Under the pieces are notes generated by a model. It was not told the origin of the DNA and did not search any database. It saw nothing but the letters and a program-made list of their open reading frames with translations. From the NCBI RefSeq assembly GCF_003480315.1, contig NZ_QUIV01000015.1, positions 1-64,000 on the forward strand: DNA of 64,000 nucleotides. Direction: 5' to 3'. A program made the translations under genes and the position numbers. Shown piece by piece: positions 18,238-27,251 of the stretch. This DNA is from Clostridium sp. AM33-3 (lineage in GTDB: Bacteria; Bacillota; Clostridia; Lachnospirales; Lachnospiraceae). Numbering within the stretch: position 1 is the stretch's first letter; every line of letters starts with the position of its first letter.

Positions 18238-19140
18238 TTACAGAGCCTTACTGTCCTGCTCCCTGCAGAACCGGATGAAGGTGTCCAGTGCTTTTGAGGT
18301 GCGGCTGCTCTGCCAAAGAAAGCCGACGTTCCGTTTGTGGATGGGGGTATCCAGCTTTAACTGGACCAGACGTCCGGAGTCCAGATCTTCTTTTACAAAT
18401 TCTTTGATAACACAGCCAATGCCAAGTCCAATGCGGGCAAACTCGATGAGCAGGTCCATGGTGGTGACCTCCAGAAGATTGTTGGCTATGATCTCGTTAC
18501 ATGTCATGTAGTCATCGATGTAGTGGCGGGTAATGTTGTTTTTATCCAGAAGCATCAGGTTGCCGCTCTGGAATACGTCGGTTCCAGCTCCCTCGCGAAG
18601 CCTTAAATTTTCCAGATAACTCGGTGTTGCCACAAAAATATCCTCGATATCCATGACCGGGATAAAATTCATGTTCCTTGAGGATTTCTGCTCTACCACC
18701 AGTCCGATGTCGATGCGCTGCTGCTCCAGCATAGAGAGCGTCTGGGTAGTGGGCTGGCTTTCGATGGTGATCTTGATGTGAGGATACTGCTCAATAAATC
18801 CCTTCAGATATTTGACCATGATAAACCGGCACAGGGTGTTGCTGACGCCAATGCGGATGTGCCCCATATTGAATTCCCGGATGCGCTTTAATTCCTGTTC
18901 GCCCTTGGCCAGCTCCTCGAAGGCATCCCGTGTATGTTCGAAAAGTACCTGTCCCTCATCGGTAAGCTGCACACCGCGGGAGTTTCGGGTGAAAAGTACG
19001 GTGTTTAAGCTGTCCTCAAGCTTGCTGATGGATTTGCTGATGGCCGGCTGGCTGATGTAGAGCTCCTTTGCCGCACGGGAAATATTCCCGGCCTTGGCTA
19101 CGGCGTAGAAGATACGGTATTGTGATAAATTCTGTTCCAT
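18238..19140 (-). CDS. LysR-family transcriptional regulator
   Basis: The 300-residue protein has the LysR winged helix-turn-helix at residues 4-62 (YRIFYAVAKAGNISRAAKELYISQPAISKSISKLED) and a periplasmic-binding-like effector domain (IRIGVSNTLCRFIMVKYL onward). It is divergent from the LeuD-LeuC operon, so it is the likely regulator of that operon with a small-molecule intermediate as ligand. The start was taken at 19140 because the 15 extra codons upstream are weakly supported; a G-rich stretch before this ATG is a possible ribosome site. Confidence 0.9.
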   Translation of the reverse strand: MEQNLSQYRIFYAVAKAGNISRAAKELYISQPAISKSISKLEDSLNTVLFTRNSRGVQLTDEGQVLFEHTRDAFEELAKGEQELKRIREFNMGHIRIGVSNTLCRFIMVKYLKGFIEQYPHIKITIESQPTTQTLSMLEQQRIDIGLVVEQKSSRNMNFIPVMDIEDIFVATPSYLENLRLREGAGTDVFQSGNLMLLDKNNITRHYIDDYMTCNEIIANNLLEVTTMDLLIEFARIGLGIGCVIKEFVKEDLDSGRLVQLKLDTPIHKRNVGFLWQSSRTSKALDTFIRFCREQDSKAL

Positions 19141-19177
19141 GCAGTGTGTGAACCCCCAAATAGATTGAAAAAATTTT

Positions 19178-19192
19178 ATAACCAAGTGTTAT
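19178..19192 (+). promoter_or_regulatory. LysR-type operator in the divergent intergenic region
   Basis: ATAAC-N5-GTTAT is a T-N11-A palindrome of the kind bound by LysR regulators. It lies 22 bases upstream of the -35 box of the LeuD-LeuC promoter and 38 bases before the regulator's own start codon, the classical arrangement for activation and autoregulation. Confidence 0.5.
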
Positions 19193-19213
19193 GATACATA
19201 TGAGTATTATCTA

Positions 19214-19243
19214 TTGTCATTATATCAATACAGATGCTATAAT
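19214..19243 (+). promoter_or_regulatory. Promoter of the LeuDC-LeuDC operon
   Basis: TTGTCA (19214-19219) and a perfect TATAAT (19238-19243) are separated by 18 bases. The leader of about 85 bases carries a GCGGCA / TGCCGC hairpin (19271-19297). No T-box or leucine-rich leader peptide is apparent. Confidence 0.65.
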
Positions 19244-19332
19244 GCAATAAGTGAGAAAAAATGGCTGAATGCGGCAGGGCAGAAGGGCCGGTGCCGCGGA
19301 CAAAAATCAATACGAACGATTAGGAGGACATT

Positions 19333-19815
19333 ATGTCAGTCGGTAAAATATTCAAATTTCACAATGACCTGGATACGGATCAGATCATCGCATCCCAGTA
19401 TCTGTTACTTCCTACCATCGATGAGATGAAGGATCATACATTTGAGTCTTTGGACCCGGATTTTCCGAAAAAAGTAAAACCGGGTGATTATGTAGTAGGC
19501 GGAGAAAACTTCGGCTGCGGATCTTCCAGAGAACAGGCGCCAAGTGTATTAAAAGCGCTTGGAATTCAGGCAGTCGTTGCCAAATCCTTTGCCCGCATTT
19601 TTTACCGCAATGCGATCAACATTGGTCTGCCGGTTATCGTCTGCAAGGAGCTCCCGGATGCGGTGAACACCGGAGATGAGATGGAGCTTTCTCTCACCGA
19701 GGGTGTTGCCAGGGCAAACGGAAGCACCTATTCCTGCACAAAGCTGCCGGCTTATATGCAGCAGATCTTAAGTCAGGGCGGACTCATCGCATCACTGAAC
19801 AAGGAGGAAGCATAA
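19333..19815 (+). CDS. LeuD-like hydro-lyase small subunit, pair 1
   Basis: The 160-residue protein is an aconitase-superfamily swivel domain (small subunit) with DTDQIIASQYL, NFGCGSSREQAP and KSFARIFYRNAINIGLP. It pairs with the large subunit two bases downstream. The substrate-recognition loop after YL reads LLPTIDEM rather than the NTSDP-type loop I expect in clostridial LeuD, so the substrate may not be isopropylmalate. AGGAGG precedes the ATG. Confidence 0.9.
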   Translation: MSVGKIFKFHNDLDTDQIIASQYLLLPTIDEMKDHTFESLDPDFPKKVKPGDYVVGGENFGCGSSREQAPSVLKALGIQAVVAKSFARIFYRNAINIGLPVIVCKELPDAVNTGDEMELSLTEGVARANGSTYSCTKLPAYMQQILSQGGLIASLNKEEA

Positions 19816-19817
19816 TC

Positions 19818-21068
19818 ATGGGAATGACAATCGCTGAAAAAATCATAGCCCTTGCAGCCGGTGTGCCGGAGGTAAAGGCAGGAGATATCCATACCGTAAC
19901 CTTAGACCGCATGATGAGCAATGACGGAACCACCCACCTGACCGTCGATATGTACAACAACAAATTAAAACATCCACATATTGCAGATGCGAAGAAGATG
20001 GTCTTTATCGTGGATCACAATGTTCCGGCGGACAGCCCGAAGACTGCTGCATCCCAGAAGAAGATGCGCGACTTCGCAAGAGAGAACAACATTGATTTCT
20101 GGGAGGGCAAGGGTGTATGCCACCAGATCATGATGGAGCATTATGTCTGCCCGGGTGAGCTGATCTTCGGAGCAGACAGCCACACCTGCACCTATGGTGC
20201 GCTGGGCGCGTTCGGTACCGGCGTCGGCTGTACCGATCTGCTCTACGGCATGGTAACCGGAACCTCCTGGGTGTTAGTTCCGGAGACCGTAAAATTCAAC
20301 CTGACCGGCAAGCTGCCGGAGGGTGTATATCCGAGAGATTTAATGCTCACCATCATCGGTCAGATCGGTGCCAACGGCGTGAACTACCAGGTGATGGAGT
20401 TCACCGGAGACGGCGCAAAGACCTTAAGTGTCAATGACCGTATGGTGCTCTGCAACCTGGCTGTAGAGGCCGGAGCCAAGACCGCCATCTTTGAGGCCGA
20501 TGAGATTGCTCTGGAATACTTAAAGGCAAGAGGACGTGAGCCGAAGGCTGTATTCCGGAGTGATGCGGATGCGGTTTACGCAAGAGAGTATACGTTTGAC
20601 CTGTCGAAAATCCGGCCGGTAGCAGCACGCCCGGATTTTGTGGATGATGTAGTTCCGGCCAAAGAGGTCTGCGGTGTCCGCATCGATGAGGCATTCCTGG
20701 GCTCCTGCAACAATGGCCGTATTGACGACCTGCGTGTCGGAGCAGCCATTGTAAAAGGAAAGAAAATTTCCGACCATGTACGTTTCCTGGTGGTTCCGGC
20801 CAGCCGGGAGGTTTATTTACAGGCATTGGATGAGGGGCTGATCCAGATCTTTATGGAGAGCGGCGCCATTGTCATGAACCCGAACTGCAGTGTCTGCTGG
20901 GGCAGCTGCCAGGGCGTGATCGGTGAGAATGAGGTTCTGATCAGTACTGGCACCCGTAATTTCAAGGGACGTGCCGGACATCCGAGCTCCAAGGTTTACC
21001 TTGGTTCTGCGGCTACCGTAGCGGCTTCTGCCGTAAAGGGTGAGATCTGTACCGCTGATATGCTGTAA
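19818..21068 (+). CDS. LeuC-like hydro-lyase large subunit, pair 1 (non-canonical motifs)
   Basis: This 416-residue protein has the 4Fe-4S aconitase fold of the isopropylmalate dehydratase large subunit (GADSHTCTYGALGAFGTGVGCTD). The three cluster cysteines are in GSCNNGR (about residue 296) and NPNCSVCWG (357 and 360). Both motifs differ from the usual GSCTNGR and GCGxCxG: Asn replaces Thr, and Asn/Ser replace the glycines. This suggests altered substrate handling. Together with the preceding small subunit it would act as a two-subunit dehydratase/isomerase of a 2- or 3-hydroxy dicarboxylate. Citramalate, isopropylmalate and dimethylmalate are all possible. Confidence 0.88.
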   Translation: MGMTIAEKIIALAAGVPEVKAGDIHTVTLDRMMSNDGTTHLTVDMYNNKLKHPHIADAKKMVFIVDHNVPADSPKTAASQKKMRDFARENNIDFWEGKGVCHQIMMEHYVCPGELIFGADSHTCTYGALGAFGTGVGCTDLLYGMVTGTSWVLVPETVKFNLTGKLPEGVYPRDLMLTIIGQIGANGVNYQVMEFTGDGAKTLSVNDRMVLCNLAVEAGAKTAIFEADEIALEYLKARGREPKAVFRSDADAVYAREYTFDLSKIRPVAARPDFVDDVVPAKEVCGVRIDEAFLGSCNNGRIDDLRVGAAIVKGKKISDHVRFLVVPASREVYLQALDEGLIQIFMESGAIVMNPNCSVCWGSCQGVIGENEVLISTGTRNFKGRAGHPSSKVYLGSAATVAASAVKGEICTADML

Positions 21069-21117
21069 GAATTAATCACTACATAATATTATATCGAGAA
21101 AATAAGAGGATACCACT

Positions 21118-21609
21118 ATGGCACAATATACCGGAAAGGTCTGGGTCCTGGGCGATGACATCGACACCGACATCATCATCCCGACGGAATACCTGGCCTT
21201 AAAGACCATTGAAGATATGAAACAGTACGGCTTCTCCCCGCTTCGCCCGGAGCTTGCGGGTCAGATCCAGCCGGGAGACATCATTGTAGCAGGAAAGAAC
21301 TTCGGCTGCGGATCTTCCAGAGAGCAGGCGCCGGAGGTGATCAAGGCACTGGGTATTCCCTGCATCATTGCCAAGTCCTTTGCCCGCATTTTCTACCGCA
21401 ACGCGTTAAATAACGGTCTGCTTCTGCTGGAACAGCCGGAGCTTCACGATGTAGTAAAAGAGGGTGACACGATCACCGTGACCGTGAACGAGGATGTGGA
21501 CTACAACGGTAAAAAATACCCGATCGCTTCCCTGCCGGAGAACCTGATGGAGATCATTGAGGCCGGCGGCCTGGTCAAGGCCATGCGCAGGCGCAACGGA
21601 CTGGATTAG
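21118..21609 (+). CDS. LeuD-like hydro-lyase small subunit, pair 2
   Basis: A second small subunit of 163 residues follows 49 bases after pair 1. It has DIDTDIIIPTEYL, KNFGCGSSREQAP and KSFARIFYRNALNNG. The substrate loop reads ALKTIEDM, distinct from that of pair 1. The two small subunits share the GSSREQAP/KSFARIFYRNA blocks but differ elsewhere, so they are old paralogues and not a recent duplication. Confidence 0.9.
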   Translation: MAQYTGKVWVLGDDIDTDIIIPTEYLALKTIEDMKQYGFSPLRPELAGQIQPGDIIVAGKNFGCGSSREQAPEVIKALGIPCIIAKSFARIFYRNALNNGLLLLEQPELHDVVKEGDTITVTVNEDVDYNGKKYPIASLPENLMEIIEAGGLVKAMRRRNGLD

Positions 21610-21618
21610 GAGGATAGT

Positions 21619-22866
21619 ATGGGACAGACAATTATTGAAAAAATTTTATCACACAATACCGGCAAAGCGGTAAAGCCGGGAGATATTGTGACCGTAAACG
21701 TGGACCGCGTCATGTTAGATGACATCATGATCCCCTTTATCGTGGACAAGTTCCACGAGATGGGCTTTGCTAAGGTATGGGATCCGGATAAGGTTGTTCT
21801 GATCTATGACCATCTGGTTCCGGCCAGCCAGCAGGACGACACCCGCCATTTCCGCGTGGGAGACGCATTTGTAGAGCAGTATGGCATCAAAAATATTCAC
21901 AGAAGTGACGGCATCTGCCATCAGCTGATGACGGAGGCAGGCTATGTAAAGCCGGGGCATGTAGTGTTCGGAACGGACAGCCACACTACCACCTACGGCT
22001 GTGTGGGAGCATTCTCCACCGGCATCGGCTACACCGAGATGGCTTCCATTCTGGGCACCGGAACTCTCTGGGTCAAGGTGCCGGAGACGATCAAGGTTGT
22101 GATCGATGGCGAGCTTCCGTCCAATGTCATGTCCAAAGATGTGATCCTGCGCCTCATCGGTGATCTTGGCGCAGACGGCGCAACCTACCGTGCCCTGGAG
22201 TTTACCGGCTCTGCCGTAAAGAACATGAGTATTGCCAGCCGCACGACCATGGCAAACATGGCCATTGAGGCCGGAGCCAAGTGCGCGCTGTTTACTCCGG
22301 ATGAGAAAACAGAGGAATACTGTGAGATTCAACTGGATGATTTCCAGAAGAGCCTGGCAGGTGATCCGGACGCTGTTTACTTAAAGGAGCTTCATTATAA
22401 GGCAGAGGACTTTGTGCCGGTTATGGCATGCCCGTCCCAGGTGGACAAGATCCGCAGCGTCAGCGAGCTGGAGGGCACCGTCATAGACCAGGTCTTCATC
22501 GGCTCCTGTACCAACGGCCGTCTGGAGGATCTGCAGGCAGCCGCTGAAATTTTAAAAGGAAAGAGCGTGGCTCCGTATGTGAAGCTCATTGTCACACCGG
22601 CCAGCCGTAAGGTGTACCAGGAGGCAGCGGCCTGCGGCGCGATCAGGACGCTTGTGGAAGCAGGCGCAATCGTAACGCATCCGGGCTGTGGACTCTGCTG
22701 CGGACGGACCGGAGGCATCTTAAGCGACGGTGAGCGCGTGGTTGCTACCAACAACCGCAACTTCCTGGGCCGCATGGGAACCTCAAAGGTGGAAATTTAT
22801 CTGGCCTCCCCAAAAACTGCTGCAGCCTGCGCGGTTGCCGGCAAAATCGTAATTCCGGAGAAATAA
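21619..22866 (+). CDS. LeuC-like hydro-lyase large subunit, pair 2
   Basis: The second large subunit (415 residues) has normal GSCTNGR (about residue 297) and HPGCGLCCGRTGGIL (cysteines near 356 and 359). That last block differs from the TPTCGPCLGGYMG form I expect in clostridial LeuC. The N-terminal half is family-typical (GTDSHTTTYGCVGAFSTGIGYTE). It starts 9 bases after its small subunit with GGAGG before the ATG. It may be the true isopropylmalate isomerase of the strain or a second specialised enzyme; leuA and leuB are not in the window to decide. Confidence 0.88.
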   Translation: MGQTIIEKILSHNTGKAVKPGDIVTVNVDRVMLDDIMIPFIVDKFHEMGFAKVWDPDKVVLIYDHLVPASQQDDTRHFRVGDAFVEQYGIKNIHRSDGICHQLMTEAGYVKPGHVVFGTDSHTTTYGCVGAFSTGIGYTEMASILGTGTLWVKVPETIKVVIDGELPSNVMSKDVILRLIGDLGADGATYRALEFTGSAVKNMSIASRTTMANMAIEAGAKCALFTPDEKTEEYCEIQLDDFQKSLAGDPDAVYLKELHYKAEDFVPVMACPSQVDKIRSVSELEGTVIDQVFIGSCTNGRLEDLQAAAEILKGKSVAPYVKLIVTPASRKVYQEAAACGAIRTLVEAGAIVTHPGCGLCCGRTGGILSDGERVVATNNRNFLGRMGTSKVEIYLASPKTAAACAVAGKIVIPEK

Positions 22867-22869
22867 CTT

Positions 22870-23358
22870 ATGAAACAGCAAAAACAGGACAAAACAAACG
22901 TGATGCGTCTTCTGGATGCGGCAGGTATTGCATACCGCGTTCAGGAGTACGAAGTGGATGAGAACGATCTATCCGGTATCCACGTAGCAAACCAGATCGG
23001 AGAAGATCCGGACAGCGTATTCAAAACCCTGGTCTTAAAAGGGGAAAAGCGGGGATTTCTGGTCTGCTGCATTCCGGTAGCGGAAGAACTGGATTTAAAG
23101 AAGGTTGCCAGAGCCGTCGGAGACAAGAAGGTGGAGATGCTTCCCATGAAGGAGCTGCTTCCGACCACCGGCTATATCCGGGGTGGCTGTTCTCCTATTG
23201 GTATGAAGAAAAAGTTTCCTACTTATATAGAAGAAACAGCAGTTTTATTTGATGAAATCGCCGTCAGTGCCGGCATTCGCGGCGCTCAGGTGATCTTAAA
23301 TCCGGAAGATTTAAAAGCCTACACGGAGGCAGAATATGCCAGCCTTACCATCGAATAA
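22870..23358 (+). CDS. ybaK: YbaK/EbsC-type aminoacyl-tRNA deacylase
   Basis: YbaK hydrolyses Cys-tRNA(Pro) made in error by prolyl-tRNA synthetase. The 162-residue protein has the YbaK fold with VFKTLVLKG (containing the conserved catalytic lysine), DLKKVARAVGDKKVEM and the GYIRGGCSPIGMKKKFPTYIEE block. It follows the second LeuC after 3 bases but has no evident functional link with it; it probably just shares the transcript. Confidence 0.93.
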   Translation: MKQQKQDKTNVMRLLDAAGIAYRVQEYEVDENDLSGIHVANQIGEDPDSVFKTLVLKGEKRGFLVCCIPVAEELDLKKVARAVGDKKVEMLPMKELLPTTGYIRGGCSPIGMKKKFPTYIEETAVLFDEIAVSAGIRGAQVILNPEDLKAYTEAEYASLTIE

Positions 23359-23376
23359 TTTAAAAATGATTTACAT

Positions 23377-23409
23377 AAAAAAGAGCCGACGTTGTTCGAC
23401 TCTTTTTTT
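23377..23409 (+). terminator. Terminator after ybaK
   Basis: AAAAAAGAG-C-CGA pairs with TCG-A-CTCTTTTTT with one mismatch, followed by a T run. It ends the LeuDC/ybaK operon. Bases 23410-23573 upstream of the next promoter are AT-rich and hold no gene I can support. Confidence 0.85.
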
Positions 23410-23573
23410 ATGACGGTATAATTAACAAAAATGTAATAATTACTTAACACTTCGAAAGAAATATGAAACAAAAAAACACCGGTTTATAAGCAGGATCTTT
23501 GTGCAAAGCTATAGAAAAGGGAAAATTCCTGAAAATTCCGGATGGCAGATATGACAAAAGTGTGAAAAACTTA

Positions 23574-23603
23574 TTGACAGTTTTACTTGTCCCCCACTAT
23601 AAT
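23574..23603 (+). promoter_or_regulatory. Promoter of the SleB-type hydrolase gene
   Basis: A perfect TTGACA (23574-23579) and a perfect TATAAT (23598-23603) are separated by 18 bases. The leader of about 95 bases can fold: AGTGATT (23625-23631) pairs with AATCACT (23679-23685), enclosing a smaller ACTC/GAGT hairpin. No known riboswitch was recognised in it. Confidence 0.75.
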
Positions 23604-23704
23604 ATCGCCTGTCACAAAGAAATGAGTGATTTCAGGACTTAACTCCCACTTTGAGTCAAAAATATACCATTTTTAGGGAATCACTTGATTGAAAGGAGTA
23701 GAAT

Positions 23705-24619
23705 ATGTATCCATTTTGCTCATTTCTCCAGGCGGTGTGCCAGCTGGTAAAAAACATATTCACCCCGGTGGTGAACATGACCAAGCGCTTATACCGCAGT
23801 GCGGCTGTGATCATGGCCGGAACTGCCGTGGTAGCCGTAATGACTTTTTCCTCAGCCGGATTTGCGGCAGGCGGACACAATGCCCTGACTGCATACGCTG
23901 AGACCTCAGACGGAGAGACTCCGGAAACGGAAGCACCGGAGGAGGCCGTGGAAGAAGTATCTGGGGAAACGCAACTGTTAACGGAAGCAAAGGTACAACT
24001 GCGTCTTACAGATCCTGACAATTTGAAAAATGGCCAGCTCCTTGTGGGCAATACAATAGCAAGAACAGTACAGGAACAGAATGCTGTACGTCAGGAACAG
24101 AAGGCGGTCATTGAAGAGACCGCACAGGAAATCGAGCGTGTCGAGGAAGAACGCCGCAGACAGGCAGAGGAAGAGGCTGCCAGAAAAGCGGAAGAGGAGC
24201 GCCGTCATGCGGCCGCAGAAGCAGTCCGCGCATTCTCAGTCATCTCATTTTCCGACCAGGACTATGAGGTTTTAAAACGCATCGTGGAAGCAGAGGCAGG
24301 CGGATGCGACATGCAGGGAAGAATCCTGGTAGCCAATGTCATTTTAAACCGTGTGCGGGACGCAGAGTTCCCGTCTACCATCACGGATGTGGTTTATCAG
24401 CGTTCTCAGTTTTCCCCGGTCAGCGACGGGCGCTTAAACAGCTGCAGCGTATCGGAGAAGACGGTGGAAGCCGTGAACCGGGCCCTTTCCGGAGAGGATT
24501 ATTCTCAGGGGGCGCTGTTCTTTATGAACCGTATCCGGTCCCGTTCCGGCAATGTAAGCTGGTTCGACCATCATCTGACCTACCTGTTCCAGCACGAAAA
24601 GCATGAGTTCTTTAAATAA
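23705..24619 (+). CDS. SleB-type cell wall hydrolase, exported
   Basis: The 304-residue protein has an N-terminal membrane/signal segment (about residues 30-55, SAAVIMAGTAVVAVMTFSSAGFAAG), an acidic linker, a charged coiled-coil stretch rich in Glu, Arg and Ala (about 115-175), and a C-terminal hydrolase_2 (SleB/CwlJ-type) domain from about 183 (VLKRIVEAEAGGCDMQGRILVANVILNRV...). Such domains cut the peptidoglycan of spores or growing cells as lytic enzymes, with the first Glu of EAEA as the probable catalytic residue. AAGGAG lies before the ATG. It has its own strong promoter and terminator, so it is a single-gene unit. Confidence 0.88.
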   Translation: MYPFCSFLQAVCQLVKNIFTPVVNMTKRLYRSAAVIMAGTAVVAVMTFSSAGFAAGGHNALTAYAETSDGETPETEAPEEAVEEVSGETQLLTEAKVQLRLTDPDNLKNGQLLVGNTIARTVQEQNAVRQEQKAVIEETAQEIERVEEERRRQAEEEAARKAEEERRHAAAEAVRAFSVISFSDQDYEVLKRIVEAEAGGCDMQGRILVANVILNRVRDAEFPSTITDVVYQRSQFSPVSDGRLNSCSVSEKTVEAVNRALSGEDYSQGALFFMNRIRSRSGNVSWFDHHLTYLFQHEKHEFFK

Positions 24620-24661
24620 GTAAACATAAACATGTAAATAGCGTTATACAGCATAAAAACG

Positions 24662-24690
24662 AAAAGGAAGTCCGGCTGGATTTCCTTTTT
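24662..24690 (+). terminator. Terminator after the SleB-type gene
   Basis: AAAAGGAAGTCC and GGATTTCCTTTTT form a stem of about 12 pairs, with one mismatch, followed by a T run. Confidence 0.85.
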
Positions 24691-24784
24691 GTGCATAAGG
24701 GAAAATTTGAAAAAACACTGTATACATAATTCAAAACTTATGGGCTGCATGCGTATTTTGTTATGGAAATTTTAATTCCAAATA

Positions 24785-24813
24785 TTGACTTTTTCTTCAC
24801 ACAATGAGATAAT
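24785..24813 (+). promoter_or_regulatory. Promoter of pckA
   Basis: TTGACT (24785-24790) and GATAAT (24808-24813) are 17 bases apart. A small inverted repeat (GGAAaTTTTAAtTCC type, near 24765-24780) lies just upstream and could bind a regulator. Confidence 0.6.
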
Positions 24814-24864
24814 AAACGCGAATTTCGGTAAAAATGATATCGAGTAAAGTGAAAGAGAGGCTGA

Positions 24865-26475
24865 ATGAAGATGGCAAATATCGATTTAAGTCAGTATGGT
24901 ATTACCGGAACCACTGAGGTGGTTTACAATCCTTCTTATGAGATGTTATTTGAGGAAGAGACCAAAGAGACTCTGGAAGGATATGAGAAGGGACAGGTCA
25001 GCGAGCTTGGCGCTGTCAACGTTATGACTGGTATCTATACAGGTCGTTCACCTAAAGACAAATATATCGTTATGGACGAGAACTCCAAGGACACCGTTTG
25101 GTGGACCTCCGACGAGTACAAAAACGACAACCATCCGGCTAGCAAAGAGGCATGGGAAGCTGTTAAGGAAATCGCCAAGAAAGAGCTCTCCAACAAGAGA
25201 CTGTTTGTAGTCGATGCATTCTGCGGCGCAAACAAAGATACCCGCATGGCTATCCGTTTCATCGTAGAGGTAGCATGGCAGGCACACTTTGTTACCAACA
25301 TGTTCATTAAGCCAACCGCTGAAGAGCTGAAGGACTTCAAGCCGGACTTCGTTGTTTACAACGCATCCAAGGCAAAAGTGGAAAACTACAAAGAGCTGGG
25401 CTTAAACTCTGAGACCGCAGTTGTATTCAACATCACCAGCCGTGAGCAGGTTATCGTTAACACCTGGTACGGCGGCGAGATGAAGAAGGGTATGTTCTCC
25501 ATGATGAACTACTACCTGCCGTTAAAGGGCATCGCTTCCATGCACTGCTCCGCTAATACTGACTTAAACGGTGAGAATACCGCTATCTTCTTCGGTCTGT
25601 CCGGTACCGGCAAGACCACTCTTTCTACCGACCCGAAGCGTCTCCTCATCGGTGATGACGAGCACGGCTGGGACGACAACGGCGTATTCAACTTCGAGGG
25701 TGGATGCTACGCAAAGGTTATCAACCTCGACAAGGATTCCGAGCCGGATATCTACAACGCGATCAAGAGAAACGCACTGCTTGAGAACGTAACCCTTGAC
25801 GCAGAAGGCAAGATCGATTTTGCAGACAAGAGCGTAACCGAGAATACCCGTGTATCTTACCCGATCGACCATATCAAGAACATTGTGCGTCCGATCTCCG
25901 CAGCACCGGCAGCTAAGAACGTGATCTTCCTGTCCGCAGATGCATTCGGCGTACTTCCGCCAGTGTCCATTCTGACTCCGGAGCAGACCCAGTACTACTT
26001 CCTGTCTGGTTTCACTGCTAAGTTAGCAGGTACCGAGCGCGGTATTACTGAGCCGACCCCGACCTTCTCCGCTTGCTTCGGCCAGGCATTCCTGGAGCTG
26101 CATCCGACCAAGTACGCAGAAGAGCTCGTTAAGAAGATGGAGAAGAGCGGTGCGAAAGCATACCTTGTTAACACTGGCTGGAACGGTACCGGCAAGCGTA
26201 TCTCCATCAAGGATACCCGCGGCATCATCGATGCGATCTTAAACGGTTCCATCAACGCTGCACCGACCAAACAGCTTCCGTACTTCAACTTCGAGATCCC
26301 GACCGAGCTTCCGGGCGTAGACACCGGCATCCTCGATCCGAGAGATACCTACGCAGATGCTGCTGAGTGGGAGACCAAGGCAAAAGACCTGGCACAGCGT
26401 TTCACCAAGAACTTCGCAAAATACGAAGGCAACGCAGCAGGCAAGGCTCTGGTTGCAGCTGGTCCGCAGATCTAA
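24865..26475 (+). CDS. pckA: Phosphoenolpyruvate carboxykinase (ATP)
   Basis: PckA interconverts oxaloacetate + ATP and PEP + CO2 + ADP. In gut anaerobes it often runs towards oxaloacetate. The 536-residue protein shows the kinase P-loop [11 protein letters not shown] near residue 245, the metal-binding [19 protein letters not shown], and the N-terminal TGRSPKDK substrate site. Codon use is strongly biased, consistent with very high expression. The start codon ATG at 24865 was chosen because GAGAGG lies just before it; an ATG two codons further on is an alternative. It has its own promoter and terminator. Confidence 0.97.
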   Translation: MKMANIDLSQYGITGTTEVVYNPSYEMLFEEETKETLEGYEKGQVSELGAVNVMTGIYTGRSPKDKYIVMDENSKDTVWWTSDEYKNDNHPASKEAWEAVKEIAKKELSNKRLFVVDAFCGANKDTRMAIRFIVEVAWQAHFVTNMFIKPTAEELKDFKPDFVVYNASKAKVENYKELGLNSETAVVFNITSREQVIVNTWYGGEMKKGMFSMMNYYLPLKGIASMHCSANTDLNGENTAIFFGLSGTGKTTLSTDPKRLLIGDDEHGWDDNGVFNFEGGCYAKVINLDKDSEPDIYNAIKRNALLENVTLDAEGKIDFADKSVTENTRVSYPIDHIKNIVRPISAAPAAKNVIFLSADAFGVLPPVSILTPEQTQYYFLSGFTAKLAGTERGITEPTPTFSACFGQAFLELHPTKYAEELVKKMEKSGAKAYLVNTGWNGTGKRISIKDTRGIIDAILNGSINAAPTKQLPYFNFEIPTELPGVDTGILDPRDTYADAAEWETKAKDLAQRFTKNFAKYEGNAAGKALVAAGPQI

Positions 26476-26506
26476 TCACGACACAATTGCATATCGCAAT
26501 TTATCT

Positions 26507-26541
26507 GGAAAAGCTGTCCCTGTGGCAGCTTTTCCTTTTTT
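26507..26541 (+). terminator. Terminator after pckA
   Basis: GGAAAAGCTG and CAGCTTTTCC form a perfect 10-pair stem with a 9-base loop, followed by TTTTTT. Confidence 0.92.
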
Positions 26542-26583
26542 CTGCTATACTGTTAGAACGACAGGAAAAGAAAAGGAGGAACT

Positions 26584-27234
26584 ATGAAAAAATATATCTT
26601 TTTTGATCTGGATGGAACGCTCACCGATTCGGCAGAAGGAATCACCAATTCTGTGGAATATGCGCTGAATCACTATGGTATTTCCGTGCAGGATAAGAGC
26701 AGCCTGAATGTGTTTGTGGGTCCGCCCCTGGTGGACAGCTTTATGAAATACTATGGCTTCGATCATGAAAAGGCCAGAAAATCCGTGGGCATTTACCGTG
26801 AGTACTTTGAAACTAAGGGGATGTTTGAGAATGCCGTTTACGCGGGTATACCGGAGCTTCTCGGAAGCCTGAAAAAAGAAGGCTATAAGCTTTATGTGGC
26901 AACCTCAAAGCCGGAGCAGTATTCTGTGAAGATCATAGAGCATTTTGGGCTGGCAGAGTATTTTCAGATGATCGGCGGAGCTGATATGGGAGAGACCAGA
27001 ATCCATAAGGGAGATGTGATCCGCTACGTCATGGAAAGCTGCGGACTTACCAATCCGGATGAGATCGTCATGATCGGAGACCGCGAAAACGACATGATCG
27101 GAGCAGCGCAGAACCACATGGAATCGGTTGGCGTCCTCTACGGCTACGGAAGCCGCGCTGAACTGGAAAACGCCGGGGCCTGCCATATTGCGAACGATGT
27201 GCCGGAGCTGGGCGAAGTGCTGCGAAAACTGTAA
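26584..27234 (+). CDS. HAD-family phosphatase (phosphoglycolate phosphatase-like)
   Basis: The 216-residue cytoplasmic protein is a haloacid-dehalogenase phosphatase with the catalytic FDLDGTLTDS at residues 7-16, a helical cap domain (about 17-85), motif II VATSKPE near 106 and motif IV MIGDRENDM near 163. The family dephosphorylates small sugar phosphates or nucleotides. Many relatives in Firmicutes are annotated as Gph, but the substrate is not fixed by sequence. AAGGAGG precedes the ATG. Confidence 0.9.
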   Translation: MKKYIFFDLDGTLTDSAEGITNSVEYALNHYGISVQDKSSLNVFVGPPLVDSFMKYYGFDHEKARKSVGIYREYFETKGMFENAVYAGIPELLGSLKKEGYKLYVATSKPEQYSVKIIEHFGLAEYFQMIGGADMGETRIHKGDVIRYVMESCGLTNPDEIVMIGDRENDMIGAAQNHMESVGVLYGYGSRAELENAGACHIANDVPELGEVLRKL

Positions 27235-27251
27235 AATCAGACCATGAAAAA

